NCBI GenBank assembly: GCA_023055425.1
Contig: JALGPY010000009.1
Coordinates: 31,787,275-31,851,274 of the forward strand
From: Linanthus parryae
Taxonomy: Eukaryota > Streptophyta > Magnoliopsida > Ericales > Polemoniaceae
DNA: 64,000 bases
Direction of reading: 5' to 3'
In this document: positions 1 to 13,191 of the stretch, piece after piece
Layout: each line of letters starts with the position of its first letter
How positions within the stretch are numbered: the stretch's first letter is position 1
Program-made: the position numbers and the translations under genes
The notes under the pieces: model-generated
What the model was told of the DNA's origin: nothing
Databases searched by the model: none
Seen by the model: the letters and a program-made list of their open reading frames with translations, nothing else

Positions 1-1066
1 TCCGTCGGCTCTGAAACCAACTTAAACAACCCAGATCCTACGGTTGCTGCTAGTACAACTTAACGATAATCCAAAGTGCTTTATTATGAAATAAAATGGG
101 AAAAAATCCTTACATTGTTTAAAAGGAAACAAAGATGACAAAGTTAGAAATTGAAATGTAACTCATGCTAACAACTAACTAGGTGTTTCCTAGCTTGGTA
201 TTCGCCTTCAGCTACGTGTGCGCGTTCCCCCACCTTTATTCATAACCTGCGGGTTTTCAAATGGCAAATGCCGACGCAAAAAAACATATATCAGTAAAAA
301 TTGAGTAAGCATATACCACAATATGTAAAACACATCTTTGGCTAAAAGAATAAAAAGAATGTAACTGAAGAGAGTCCACATTTTAACTTATTAGTTGAGC
401 TGAGGGGTATTAGAGCCCAGCGGGTAATGAATGCCCACAAAGAGGTCACGATGCAATAATATCATCACACAGGTACCTCTTGGGATATTAAAGTCCATCC
501 TAATTCACCCAGAGCGTTAATCCAAAGTGCATTATTATCCAAAGTGCTTTATTATGAAATAAAATGGGAAAACATCCTTACATTGTTTAAAAGGAAACAA
601 AGATGACAAAGTTAGAAATTGAAATGTAACTCATGCTAACAACTAACTAGGTGTTTCCTAGCTTGGTATTCGCCTTCAGCTACGTGTGCGCGTTCCCCCA
701 CCTTTATTCATAACCTGCGGGTTTTCAAATGGCAAATGCCGACGCAAAAAAACATATATCAGTAAAAATTGAGTAAGCATATACCAGAATATGTAAAGCA
801 CTTTATTTAATAGAACTCGGCTTGGTTAGTTTTATTTCCGATCAGTAAAAATTATATCAGTAAAAATTGAGTAAGCATATACCACAACCACAATATGTAA
901 AGCACTTTATTTAAAGTCCACATTCCCGGCTTGGTTAGTTTTATTTCCGATTTTTGTTATCCTATGTCCATTTTAAATTTTGAAAAACTTCCAATTATAT
1001 TTGATCTTTATTTAATAGAACTCGAGAAGTCGCACTAGCATTGGATCCGTCGGCTCTGAAACCAAC
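1..1066 (-). repeat. Rearranged repeats of a gypsy LTR end and its primer-binding site
   Basis: This stretch contains two further, partial copies of the R-U5 end of the LTR at 1067-3820. One lies at about 20-525 and a shorter one at about 530-800. Short pieces of leader ('agtaaaaattgagtaagc' and neighbours) are repeated between 760 and 920. A primer-binding-like string (GCTCTGAAACCA on +, TGGTTTCAGAGC on -) occurs at about 1053-1064 and again at about 9-20. The arrangement is that of a 5' LTR/leader junction duplicated and scrambled by unequal recombination. The rest of the element lies beyond the left edge. No coding sequence was seen. Confidence 0.7.
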
Positions 1067-2519
1067 TGAAACAACCCAGATCCTACGGTTGCTGCTAGTA
1101 CAACTTAACGATAATCCAAAGTGCTTTATTATGAAATAAAATGGGAAAACATCCTTACATTGTTTAAAAGGAAACAAAGATGACAAAGTTAGAAATTGAA
1201 ATGTAACTCATGCTAACAACTAACTAGGTGTTTCCTAGCTTGGTATTCGCCTTCAGCTACGTGTGCGCGTTCCCCCACCTTTATTCATAACCTGCGGGTT
1301 TTCAAATGGCAAATGCCGACGCAAAAAAACATATATCAGTAAAAATTGAGTAAGCATATACCACAATATGTAAAACACATCTTTGGCTAAAAGAATAAAA
1401 AGAATGTAACTGAAGAGAGTCCACATTTTAACTTATTAGTTGAGCTGAGGGGTATTAGAGCCCAGCGGGTAATGAATGCCCACAAAGAGGTCACGATGCA
1501 ATAATATCATCACACAGGTACCTCTTGGGATATTAAAGTCCATCCTAATTCACCCAGAGCGTTAGTAGGTAGCCCGACACTACCCCGCCCATCACATAGA
1601 TAAAGGACCTTAAGTACCGACACCCCTGTACAGTTGTGGCCCACACAAGCATAGGTAGTACTCTACAGCTTTCACAATATAAAGAAAAACCCATATAGGG
1701 CAGGGTATGAAACTCGAGGAAGGTCGTATCATGTACGCCTCCGACCGTAGCCTTCACACACATCCTCTGTACATCGCCCAATTTCATTTATCGTTCATTT
1801 ATATTCCACAAGATCATTCTAGAACCATTGGTTCGAATTCAGAAGTAACCACATATTTACGAAAAGATATTTGCAAAAGAGATTCTAAATATTCAAGACT
1901 TTAAACCATTGTTTGAAACACAAGTAACATACGCCAAGACACATTTTGATAGTTAAAGTAATGTGCGCATAAACTTACTTGGAAAATAGAGGGAGGACTA
2001 CACGCACAAGTAAGCACGCAACTAGTAGTAGGGGTCCTCCACGAACTGATTGTCTACGAACTCAGAATCTACAATAATCCTATATTAACACATATTCTTA
2101 CCACGACAAATTGCAATTAAACTTTTCCTATATGAAATGCAAGTGAAACTCCCAAAATAATCCCCCCAAACAATTATATTGTAGTAGTCATGAGTTGTAC
2201 ATTTTGAATATACACTTGATAAGACACTAGTGGTTTATAAATATAAAAGAATTGAAATAAGGAAAGCTTTATTTAATATAATATAAAAGGTTAGCTATTA
2301 TTTAACGATTAGAATATTAGAGCTATACTTATATTTAAAATGAAAATCTCAACAAACATTCTTATTTAATAAAATATATCGTTTCCAATATACACAAACA
2401 AGGCTTTTTAGTTGACAAGAAAAACAAAGTATAAATATTATACAAGTGGTAAAACACTAATTTACTTTAGTAGAAAGGTTGTATATACATTTCTAGGAAA
2501 GAAAGGTTGTAAATTATTG

Positions 2520-2525
<6 letters not shown>

Positions 2526-2552
<27 letters not shown>
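2526..2552. repeat. (AT)n microsatellite
   Basis: An uninterrupted AT dinucleotide run followed by an imperfect TATATA tail to about 2563. It lies inside the gypsy LTR. Confidence 0.95.
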
Positions 2553-2563
<11 letters not shown>

Positions 2564-3189
2564 GTAAGAAAACTAGTTTACATTATGATAAAAACCACTT
2601 AGATACACTTTGGTAATTATATAATGAAAATCAGATTGTTAAAAGAAGAACAACATACCCACAGATTGCTTAACATACAACTAATCCCCCTTACAGTTTC
2701 AGATTATACAAAATTACCCCTAGAAGTTTGCACAAAAATCAATCAAGTTTCTTCTCCATCTAAAACCCACTGTAACAACACGTCTCACACAAACCCACCA
2801 AAACTAACGATTTACAAGAGAGACATGGAGCAATTGGAAGAAAAGGGGAATAACAAAATTCAAATTTGAGGTCATAGTGTATACCGAATGATGAAGAGTC
2901 AATCCGAAAAGATGGCGGTGATTGTGAACTTCCGACTGCTGGGTTCGCCGGACAATGAGGAGAGCCGGGAGAGAGGCAGTGGGGGCGACGGCGCTGACGC
3001 AGAGGGGCGGCGAATGGCGTCGGGCGATGCAGAGGAGGATGGCAGCGTTGGGCGCCGCTAGGTTGTCTTCGCCGGACCTGGGTTCGGCTTTGCCGGGCTT
3101 GGGTTCGGTCGAATTTCTCTCGGCAAAACAGAGAGAAGAGAGATGGCGTGAACGAGTACGACTGAGAGAGAAGCAGATGGCGAGAGAGA

Positions 3190-3191
<2 letters not shown>

Positions 3192-3235
<44 letters not shown>
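3192..3235. repeat. (GA)n microsatellite
   Basis: About 22 uninterrupted GA units inside the gypsy LTR. On the minus strand the CT run gives a spurious Ser-Leu repeat in translation. Confidence 0.95.
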
Positions 3236-3238
<3 letters not shown>

Positions 3239-3651
3239 GCTTGGGTTGTTCTTGAGTTAACCCGATCCAAATCAAAGGGGGGTTCTCCGGGTTCAAATTG
3301 GTAACGTCGATTGGCGAAAGTAATTGAAAATATTGGACCTTTAACATGCTTCCTACGAATGGGGCGGAAATTGGGTGAGAAGGAGGTAAAATTGGAATGT
3401 TTCCATGGTGGGTCTCGCAGGAAAACAGGGGAAGCAAACTCGACTGTTCCAAATGGAAATGGGGAGAAGATGATGTGAATAGTTTGGTGTAGCGGATGCA
3501 CCACTCAACGTGGTAGTTCGCTACGCGATATCTAGTTAAAATCACATTTTGGTCACATTAAAAACATTACACGACCCGCTACACTTCACTAAAAATTACA
3601 CAAGAATTATTAAAAAAAATGTCATCTTCGAAAAAATACTTGTGGTAAAAA

Positions 3652-3710
3652 TAAATAACAATAACAATAACAATAATACAATTAATATTAATAACAATAA
3701 TAATAATAAT
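3652..3710. repeat. (AAC/AAT)n microsatellite
   Basis: A compound trinucleotide repeat of AAC and AAT units near the outer (U3) end of the gypsy LTR. Confidence 0.9.
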
Positions 3711-3820
3711 GTGAAAACAAAACTATTTAGTAAAGAAATTAATTTTATAAATCTCAAATAGTGGCCCGAAAAGTTCGTTAAACTCCCAAAAATACCCCCT
3801 AAAAATATCGGGGTATTACA

Positions 3821-6112
3821 CACCGGGCATGTGCCCAAGAGCTTAGGGTTTTGTGAGAACTGTGTATATGGGAAGCTAGAACGTCGCAAGTTTCTTAAGG
3901 AGGTTCATAGAACGAAAGGAACTCTTGATTATATCCATTCGGATTGCTGGGGTTCATCTCGAGTTGAGGCGATTGGCGGGTACAGGTATTTTCTGAGCAT
4001 CATAGACGATTACTCCAGGATGACTTGGATATTCGTGATGAAGAATAAGAGTGAAGCCTTCGTAATATTCAAGGAGTGGAAGACGCTAGTAGAGAATTAG
4101 GTGGGAAAGAAGGTGAAGAGGCTGCGCACGGACAACGGCTTAGAGTTTTGTTCATCAGAGTTTGATGGATTCTGCAAGGATCAGGGTATTGCACCCCATC
4201 TCACCGTTCGGCACACACCTCAGCAGAACGGTATAGCCGAGAGAATGAATCAAACACTTCTAGCGAAAGTAGGGTGCATGCTTTCGAATGCAAGTCTTTC
4301 TAGAGGTTTTTGGGGAGAGGCAGTTTCCATGGCATGCTATCTTATAAATCGGAGCCCGCACACATGTATAGGATGCAAGATTTCTATGGAAGTCTGGTCC
4401 AGTAGAGCAGTGGATTACTCGGATTTGAGAGTCTTTGGCTGTGTTGCCTATTATCACGTGTATGATGGCAAACTAGAACCAAGAGCTATGAAGGGAGTAT
4501 TCATGGGTTTCAGAATAGGTGTGAAGGGATACAAGATATGGGCAGACAACAAGATTATACTTAGTAGAAGAACTCTGTGGAGGTGGAGCTTGGAAGTGCA
4601 GAGAAGAAGGGGGAGGGAGAGTCGGCATGATCCTAAGGATTCTAGAATCCCTACACCACCGCCGGAAGCCGAAGAGGAAGAAGCAGAAGAGTCTGATAGT
4701 GAGGATGCGTCTAAACTAGAGGAACCAGTTCATCGAAGTATTGCTGGAGGAAGACCGAGGAGAGTCATAAAGCATTGCAAGATACAGGGATGATGGTATG
4801 GTGGGATGTGCATTACATGTGGCAGAAGAGGTAGAGGATGAGCCATCCTCCTACAAGGCTGCTATATCTAGTTTTGAGTCAGCACAATGGATTTCAGTGA
4901 TGGGTGAAGAGATGGAGTCTCTTAGCAAGAACTCGACTTGGGAGCTTGTTAAATTTCCTGCGGGAAGGATGATAGTCAGCTGTAAGTGGGTTTTCAGAAG
5001 AAAGAAATGAACTGCATCTGGAGAGGGCGTAAAGTATACGGCAAGGCTAGTTGCAAGAGGGTCCAGTCAGAAAGAAGGAGTTGACTACAACGAGATCTTC
5101 TCATCGGTGGTCAGACATTGTTCTATCCGGGTGATAATAGCAATGGTGGCACACCACGACATGAGCTTGAGAAATTGGATGTCAAGACAACTTTTCTACA
5201 TGGAGAGTTGGAAGAGGAAATATACATGAGCCAACCGGAAGGGTTCCAAGTTCCCGGAAGAGAGAACCACGTGTGCAAGCTGAAGATGTCTCTCTACGGA
5301 CTTAAGCAGTCGCCGAGGAAATGGTACAAGAGGTTTGACAGCTTCATGTTGAAGATTGGTTACCACAAGTGCGAGTATGATTGCTGCGTTTATCACAAAG
5401 AGTTGCATGGTGGATCACGTATTTACCTAGTTCTATAAGTGGATGATATTATGATTGCAACTCAGAATATCAAGGACATTAGAGAACTCAAGAGGTCCCT
5501 TATCGCGGAGTTCGAGATGAAGGATCTGGGAGCTGCTCGAAAGATATTTGGAGTTGAGATCTATAGAGACAGGAAGAAGAAGAAGAAGCTTTTCTTGTCA
5601 CAGCATGGAGACATCAAGAAGATCTTGACAAGATTCGGGATGTTATCAACTAAAGCTATAGATACTCCTATGGAAACTAACAGAAAGCCGGGAACGTACA
5701 CCGTTTAGACTGAGGAGGAGAAGGAGTGCATGTCCAAGGTTCCATATGCTAGCGCAGTTAGAAGCCTTATGTATGCTATGGTCTTTACTCGACCGCACAT
5801 AGCATTCATTGTTAGTGTGGTTAGTCGTTTTATGGATCATCCGGGTAGGGACCATTGGTAGACGGTGAAATGGATATTCAGGTACCTTAAGGGTACGTCA
5901 GATATTGGCCTATGCTATGGGTCACGTGAAAATATCTTGGTAGCTGGTTTCTCGGATTCGGACTATGCAGGGGATGTTGATAGTAGAAGATCAATGACGG
6001 GCTATGTATTTGCTCTAGGAGCATCTGTTGTGAGTTGAAGGCGACACTACAACCGGCGGTGACTTTGTCCACCATGGAGGCAGAGTACATGGATCTAACG
6101 GAAGCAGCAAAG
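3821..6112 (+). pseudogene. copia-O pol pseudogene, 5' part (pre-integrase to RNase H)
   Basis: Decayed Ty1/copia polyprotein. In order it shows the end of the pre-integrase zinc domain (FCENCVYGK), the integrase core (HSDCWG, then IIDDYSRMTW, then RTDNGLEF, then NGIAERMNQT), the reverse transcriptase (VKTTFLHGELEEEIYMSQPE, LYGLKQSPRKWYK) and the start of RNase H up to MEAEYMDLTEAAK. In-frame stops occur at 4098-4100, 5008-5010, 5436-5438 and 5706-5708, with frame shifts between domains. The tyrosine of the catalytic YVDD box is itself a TAA stop. The 5' part is cut off by the gypsy LTR at 3820. The 3' part continues at 14625, beyond the inserted Angela-type element. Confidence 0.93.
6108..6112. 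repeat. Target-site duplication CAAAG, left
   Basis: CAAAG before the LTR at 6113 is repeated at 14625-14629 after the second LTR. It is the 5-bp duplication made by copia integration. Confidence 0.95.
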
Positions 6113-7545
6113 TGTTGGAATACATGCCCTAGAGGCAATCTAGTTTAGTATGAATTTGTAATTGGCTAGAAATTCATTTATTATTTATTGGATATTTAAT
6201 ATAATGAAGTCCTTAGATTTACAATCGTGTTGTTTATCTTAAATATCCCTAGTCGAATATAATGATTAAGTGGGACAATCATCTATAGACTAGTATGGGG
6301 TTGGATTGATATGGAGATATCATGATCCAACACATGGGTGTGCATTACGGAATGTTGCACTGGATTGACCCATTACCGAGAAGGCTACATACATGTTATG
6401 TTGAGTCACAAGTGCTTCTCGGGTACAATGGTATTGTCATCCTTAGACTTGAAGTCACTAGATATTCTAGTTGTGGATCATTGTGATCTTGGTAGCGTTA
6501 AACGCTACACCGTAACTGGGTAGTTATAAAGGCGTGTACTGGATACAATGAGAAGCAAGCTTAGGGATCGTAGTGGACGTAGAGAGGATTTGCCCCTCCC
6601 ACATAACGGGAGCAAAAATCCAAGGCCACTCGAGGATAGTGCTTATAGAATGTCTGGCCAGACTCAAATAAATCAATATATGAGATATTGATGTTATTTG
6701 CACGAATAAGGCTATTCCATGGATCGAGAAACTAGGGATTGGATATACGAGTGTGACTTGTATGTCTCGTGTCCAATCCGGATAAGGAGGCAAAGGGATG
6801 AGACAATTACTTGTACAAGGTTGTCTAGATGACTATTCTATTAGTTGGCTAAAATGGATGTTTTGCTAGAAACCGCTCCATATTAGCAAAGAGTTGCTAC
6901 CAACTAGATAGAACCTATGGGGTCACACGCTATATAGAGTTGTACTAGATTTGGGAATTAATTAATAGGATTAATTAATTAGAAGGATCACTTTGCAAAC
7001 CCTTGCAAACTTAGTAGGGACTAATTTGCAAGGAAGGGACTAAATTGAATTCTAGTAGGACTAGAATAAGTCCTTTAGGTAGTTAACAAGGAGTTGTTGG
7101 ACTATATAAAGGACCCTCCTCCTTCCTTCCCTACACACAACTTATGCTCTAAAGAGAACATAACAAGAGTAGGAGAGAACAAAGGAGAGAGAGAGCAAGT
7201 ACCAAGAGGGACGCCGCCCCCTTGCCGCCGCCCACTCGTCCCCGACGCCACAAAGGGGCCGAACCCCCTTTTTGTGCCTCGTTTTGCGTGATTCCTTCAC
7301 CCTCCTTTCATTCCGGGCTAGCACCAAGGAGATTGGAGATCTAGGATCAACTCTAGGCGTGGATCAACTATAGAGAACGTGACACTATTCGCGTTTGAAG
7401 TCATCAAGGAGAACCCAAAGGTGTGTTTATGATTTCTTACCTTCACTATCGTTATGCATCTAGACTTGTGATCCTTGGAGGGTTTTGCATGGTTGTTTAT
7501 TTGATTATGCTTCCGTTTGCGCGATCCATGAATCAAAACCCTACA
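6113..7545 (+). repeat. 5' LTR of the Angela-type copia
   Basis: Starts TGTTGGAAT, ends CCCTACA, 1433 bp. A TATA-like 'ctatataaag' at about 7100-7109 suits the U3 promoter. The GC-rich block at 7201-7300 would lie in the transcribed part. The small open frames inside occur identically in both LTRs and are not evidence of genes. Confidence 0.95.
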
Positions 7546-7547
7546 GT

Positions 7548-7559
7548 GGTATCAGAGCC
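7548..7559 (+). other. Primer-binding site (initiator tRNA-Met)
   Basis: TGGTATCAGAGC, two bases after the 5' LTR. It matches the 3' end of plant initiator tRNA-Met, the usual copia primer. Confidence 0.93.
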
Positions 7560-9226
7560 ACAGGTCATAGAGCATAAACGTAGTTTATGTGTTAAATTCT
7601 TGTTGTTTTACACCTTAATTTGTTGTTTATCGCGTAAAACAAGACAAATCAAGCATTGGATGCAATTTGTCAAAGAATTTATCATAACAAGACCCAATTA
7701 TTGCATTGGATGCATGAATTGGTGAGTTTGAGAAATTTTAGGATCTTAGATCTAGGTTTTGGGCATCCTTGGGGAAGAAGGAGTTCTCCCACAACAAGGA
7801 AACAACCAAACTTGGGCTCCAAGCAAGGAGGTTGTTTTGGAAACAACCTCCACAAGGAGGTTCGGCCCCCTAGGGGACCGCCCCCTTGCTTGCCGCCCAA
7901 GCTTGGCGCCCTATGGGGCCGGGCGGCCCTAACCCGCGGGCCTAGCTTGCGGGTTTTGGGCCGGGCCGGCCCTAGGGCTTTATGGTTCACTTATTTGGGC
8001 CCGGGCAATTTGATTGTTGGGCCCATGGACCGTTTTAACCCTAGAAATCCTAAAATCAATTAAAATTGACCAAGCGCGTTAAAATTGGATTTTAACTGTT
8101 TATGTGCAAATCGCATGGTGATTGGATATGGCCTTAGGATGTGGTTTGATGTGGATGTTTAATTTTATGGTTTGGTTTTACGGCCTGCGAGCTGATCAAT
8201 TATTTGTAATAATTAATTAGGGTTTTATGGCCTGCGTGCCATTTTTTTCTCAACTTGTGAGATTTATTTTATTTAGTATAGATATTAGCTAGTGCTAGAT
8301 AAAGTAGATTGTTAGCCAAGATTGGAGAAAAGAAGCCCAAAGCCAAAGAAGCCACAAAAGATGAAGCATGGAGCATGAAGTATTCCACATGACTATGAAG
8401 GATGGACCAAAAGATCAAGACGCATGGAGATGTGTTTGTTTAGGGTTCATAGATAATTCCATTGGCTTGGAATTATCTTAGTCTAGAAAAGGCCATATCC
8501 ACATCACGTTTAATTTCTGTTTTGTGGTTGTTTATTTATTGTCTTATTATTTGTGTGGTTGGTGTATGGATGATGCATGCAATTAGGATAATAAGATAAT
8601 TAGACAACCCGGATCTATTATTTGGAGTTGTGCCCAAACTCAAATAGATAGATTAGTTGATATTGATCAACAAAATAATTAAAATTGAAAAATCCCTCAA
8701 ATTTTAAAATATTGTGTTCTTGCCTTCTCGTTATTTAAACACTCATTATCATCATTATTTATCAAGTTCGTGCGTGCCAAAGCATGGCGACTTGGTTCAT
8801 AATGATGGAATGCGATGGCACGTAACAATGTGCAATTGTTTAGATAAGAGGTTGAACACAACTAGGCTATTAATTTGATTAAGAAACCTAGAGGCAATCA
8901 ATTGGGATTATCCATAAGGATGGATAAATAAGGAGTTATTTGCCCGATTGAACCAAGAGTTGCATATGGGATGCAATTGGAATCGTTCCTACCTAAGAAG
9001 TAATCGAATTATGGGTGACTTGCCAAAGCAAGCTCATAAGGAGATGAAAAAGATGGATCTTGGCCCACTAGAAAATATAAGGATATTTTCCGCATTAATA
9101 TCTTGAGGGTTATTAATCCGTAGAAAAATAGTTGGAGCTATATTTAATAAACTAGCCATTATTAAATATAGTCAAAAATTCACAAATACTAAAACTTGCG
9201 TATTTTTCCTTTTTGTAGAATTCCAA
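7560..9226 (+). other. Long untranslated leader of the Angela-type copia
   Basis: About 1.7 kb between the primer-binding site and the gag start. It has a GC-rich section at about 7860-7970 and is otherwise AT-rich. Long leaders are usual in Angela/BARE elements and hold packaging and dimerisation signals, but I cannot locate such signals here. The open frames in the GC-rich part have no recognisable domain. Confidence 0.75.
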
Positions 9227-12200
9227 ATGGCAAACAACTCATCGAGTTCACAACATTCCCTACGATCTGTCCTTGAGAAGGACAAGCTCTCTGGAACCAA
9301 CTTCCTTGATTGGTACAGAAACTTGAGAATTGTTCTCAAGCAAGAGAAGAAGCTGTAAGCAATGGAGGAGCAAGTTCCAGAAGGTCCAGAGAATCAGACA
9401 CCTGCTGCCATTAAGGCGTATCAAAAGCGTGTTGATGACGCTAATGATGCGGCCTGCCTAATGCTTTCCACCATGACCTCTGAGCTTCAGAAGCAACATG
9501 AGAACATGAATGCTGTCGATATGATCGAACATCTAAAGCAGCTCTTCCAAGAGCAGGCGAGGGTAGAGAGGTATGAGGTCTCAAAGGCACTGTTCAAATG
9601 TCATCTGGCAGAAGGGAACCCGGTGGGACCCCATGTACTCCGAATGATCGGCTACTTGGAGAATCTCGCCCGGCTTGGGTTCCCGGTCGGCCAAGAGTTG
9701 GCAACCGATCTCGTGTTGCAATCGTTGCCCGAGAGTTATGGACAGTTCATTATGAACTATAACATGAACGAGATCGTTAAACCACTGCCAGATTTGCTCA
9801 ACATGTTGAGGACGGCTGAACAGAGCATCAACAAGGGTAAGGGCAAGGCCATTATGATGGTGCATAAAGGAAAGGGTAAAAAGTTTGCCTCTTCCTCCAA
9901 GGGCAAAGGCAAGTCAGTTGCTAAGTCCAAGGAACAAGCCCTTAAGCCTGTTGGTGGCATTGCCAAGGTCGTGACTAAGGGTGAATGTCACTACTGTAGT
10001 CAACCCGGACACTGGAGGAGGAACTGCCCAAAATATCTGGAGGACAAGAGGCTTGGAATAGTGATTCCACCACCACCAGGTATTTTTGTTGTAGATGTCA
10101 ATTTAACTGTCTCTACATCATGGGTATTAGATACTGGATGTGGATCTCATATTTGTCGAAATATGCAGGATCTAAAGAGAAGTAAAAGATTGGCTAAAGG
10201 GGAGGTAGATCTGCGCGTTGGGAATGGAGCAAAGGTTGCTGCGTTGGCCATAGGCGTGTGCGAGCTATCTCTGCCTTCAGGATTAGTTTTAGAATTAAAT
10301 AATTGCTATTTTGTGCCTGCTATGAGCAGAAACATTATTTCTATTTCTTGTTTGGACAAGGAAGGTTTTATTATTTCAATAAAGAACAATTGTTGTTCCT
10401 TTTATTTGAATAATATTCACTATTTTAGTGCGCAATTATTTAATGGACTTTATGTCCTTGATCTAAGTAATCCTGTCTACAACATTAATACCAAGCGGAT
10501 TAAAATAAATGATTTAAATCCTGCTTATTTATGGCATTGTCGTTTAGGCCACATAAATGAGAAACGTGTATCTAGACTCCATAAGGATGGATTACTAGAC
10601 TCATTTGATTTTGAATCATATGAGACATGTGAGGCTTGTTTATTGGGAAAAATGACAAAGTCCCCTTTCAATAAGAAAGGTGAGAGGACTAGTGAGCAAT
10701 TGGCGCTCATACATACCGATGTGTGTGGGCCATTTGCCACGCCTGCCAGGGGTGGTTATGTCTACTTCATTACGTTTACTGATGATTACAGTAGATATGG
10801 ATTTGTGTACCTTATGAGGGCAAAATCCGAATCTTTTGAAGTGTTCAAAGAATTCAAGAATGAAGTAGAGAAGCAACTTGGCAAAAGTATCAAGGCTCTA
10901 CGATCGGATCGTGGAGGAGAATACTTGAGCCAAGAGTTTGACGACTATCTTAGAGAGTGTGGGATCGTGTCCCAACTCACTCCACCCGGAACGCCACAAT
11001 GGAATGGCGTGTCCGAGAGGAGGAACCGAACCCTATTGGATATGGTTCGGTCTATGATGTGTCAAACCGATCTTCCAATATCATTTTGGGGCTACGCTCT
11101 ATTAAGTGCAGCTTTCACCATTAACCGTGTTCCATCTAAATCAGTCATGAAGACACCATATGAGATGTGGAATGGGAGGCGTCCCACACTGTCGTTCATG
11201 AGGATTTGGGGCTGCGATGTCTATGTAAAACGTTTACAATCAGACAAGCTAGGGCCTAAATCGGATAAGTGTAAATTTGTGGGGTACCCTAAGGAAACTA
11301 AGGGATACTACTTCTACAATCCAACCGAGAACAAAGTGTTTGTTGCTCGGACCGGCGTGTTTCTAGAAAGAGAGTTTGTCTCTAAAGAAGCAAGTGGGAG
11401 GAATGTAGAACTTGAAGAAGTTCAAGAACCACAAATCACTGAACCGATTATGGAACATGAACAGGAATCACAAGCAGTTGTGGATCCACCTGTTCAGGTA
11501 ACACAAGAGCTTCGTAGATCTAGTAGAGTGCGCCAGGAACCCGAGAGGTACGGACTTCTCGTAACTGATTCCGGTGACACGATGCTCATAGATGATGAGC
11601 CTACTACCTATGAGGAGGCCATGAATGGCCCAGACTCGCAGAAGTGGCTTGAAGCCATGAGATCCGAGATGGAATCCATGTATACCAACAAAGTATGGAC
11701 TTTGGTGGAACCACCTGATGGGGCGCGGCCCATAGGGTGCAAGTGGGTCTTCAAGAAGAAGATCGACATGGATGGTAATGTGATTACCTATAAGGGCCGA
11801 TTGGTGGCTAAAGGATTCAGACAGATTCATGGTATTGACTATGATGAAACCTTTTCACCAGTCGCTATGACCAAATCCATCCGAATCCTACTTGCGATTG
11901 CAGCATACTACGACTATGAAATTTGGCAGATGGATGTCAAAACAGCATTCCTTTATGGGAATCTCCTCGAGGACGTGTATATGATACAACCGGAGGGTTT
12001 TGAGGATCCAAAGCAAGCCAACAAAGTCTGTAAGCTGCAACGATCCATTTATGGATTGAAGCAAGCTTCTAGGAGTTGGAATCGACGTTTTGATGAAGTG
12101 GTCAAAGAGTTTGGCTTCATCAGAAACGAAGATGAGTCTTGTGTTTACAAGAAGGTTAGTGGGAGCTCTGTAGCTTTTCTGGTCTTGTATGTGGATGACA

Positions 12201-13177
12201 TACTACTCATTGGAAACGACATTCCCATGCTGCAATCTGTGAAAGATTGGCTAGGAAAGTGTTTCTCAATGAAGGACTTAGGGGAAGCAGCCTATATACT
12301 CGGTATAAAGATCTATAGAGATAGATCTAAGAGGTTTCTAGGCCTAAGTCAAAGTACATATATTGACAAGGTGTTGAAACGGTTCAACATGCAAGATTCC
12401 AAGAAGGGATTCTTGCCCATGTCACATGGAATCACTCTTTCGAAGAGTGGATGTCCTTCCAATGAGATTGAGAAGGAACGCATGAGTAGGATTCCCTATG
12501 CCTCGGCCATAGGATCTATCATGTACGCCATGTTATGTACTAGACCAGATGTGTCATATGCCTTGAGTATGACAAGCAGATACCAATCCAATCCGGGTGA
12601 GAGTCACTGGATTGCTGTCAAGAACATCCTAAAGTACTTGAGAAGAACTAAGGATGCTTTCTTGATGTTTGGCGGTGAGGAAGAGTTGCGTGTAAGGGGT
12701 TACACTGATGCAAGCTTCCAAACCGATAGAGATGACTTCAGATCACAGTCGGGATATGTGTTTTGCCTGAATGGAGCAGCGGTGAGCTGGAAGAGTTCCA
12801 AGCAAGAGACGGTAGCTGATTCTACAACAGAGGCTGAGTACATTGCTGCAAATGGCGCAGCAAAGGAGGCTGTTTGGATCAGAAAGTTTGTTTCTGAACT
12901 TGGTGTGGTCCCTAGCATTGCAGATCCAGTGGAGTTGTTCTGTGACAACACTGGGGCGATCGCGCAATCAAAGGAACCAAGATCGCACCAGAAGTCCAAG
13001 CACGTGCTCAGGAAGTTTCATCTGATTCGAGATATTATCGATAGAGGAGACGTTCGGATATGCAAGATTCCTACAGATGATAATCTGTCAGACCCGCTTA
13101 CAAAGCCTCTCACGCAGTGGAAGCATGAAGGGCACACTAGGAGTATGGGCATACGAGATGCGCCAGATTGGCTCTAG
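9227..13177 (+). pseudogene. Gag-pol polyprotein of the Angela-type copia, one nonsense codon
   Basis: The gag start is ATG at 9227 (MANNSSSSQHSLRSVLEKDK). A TAA at 9356-9358 stops it after 43 codons. From the next in-frame ATG at 9362 the frame is open for 1271 residues. Numbered from 9362: gag with zinc knuckle CHYCSQPGHWRRNC near 209-222; aspartic protease DTGCGS at 257; pre-integrase zinc domain near 390-440; integrase with D453, D516 and E552 (35 residues between D516 and E552); reverse transcriptase with the YVDD box at 943; RNase H from about 1115 (YTDASF, then TEAEYIA, then LFCDNTGA). All catalytic residues I looked for are present. Unless the stop is read through or translation restarts, the product lacks the Gag N-terminus. 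Confidence 0.95.
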
Positions 13178-13180
13178 TGC

Positions 13181-13191
13181 AAGTGGGAGAC
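13181..13191 (+). other. Polypurine tract of the Angela-type copia
   Basis: AAGTGGGAGAC directly before the 3' LTR, the expected plus-strand primer site. Confidence 0.8.

Larger units (their letters stand above)
1067..3820 (-). mobile_element. Ty3/gypsy Tekay/Del-type 5' LTR, minus orientation
   Basis: Read on the minus strand, the LTR starts TGTAATACCCCGATATTTTT at 3820, the signature of Tekay/Del chromovirus LTRs. It ends in ...TTTCA at 1067, directly before a tRNA-Met-like primer-binding site (TGGTTTCAGAGC). The length, 2754 bp, suits this lineage. The body holds an AT-rich tract and three microsatellites. The short open frames, including a Ser/Leu-rich one, are by-products of the repeats. 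The outer edge at 3820/3821 cuts into a copia pre-integrase domain, so this element was inserted into copia-O. The gag-pol body and the second LTR are outside the window. Confidence 0.75.

Noticed and set aside
1545..1904. 80- and 65-codon frames on opposite strands
   Set aside because: They lie in the R-U5 part of a gypsy LTR, and neither has a recognisable motif.
2760..3545. A 261-codon minus-strand frame rich in Ser and Leu
   Set aside because: It is kept open by the CT microsatellite inside a gypsy LTR, has no domain, and overlaps equally long frames in other phases.
6338..6793. Frames found identically at 13417-13872
   Set aside because: Inside the two LTRs of the Angela-type copia; identity comes from LTR duplication.
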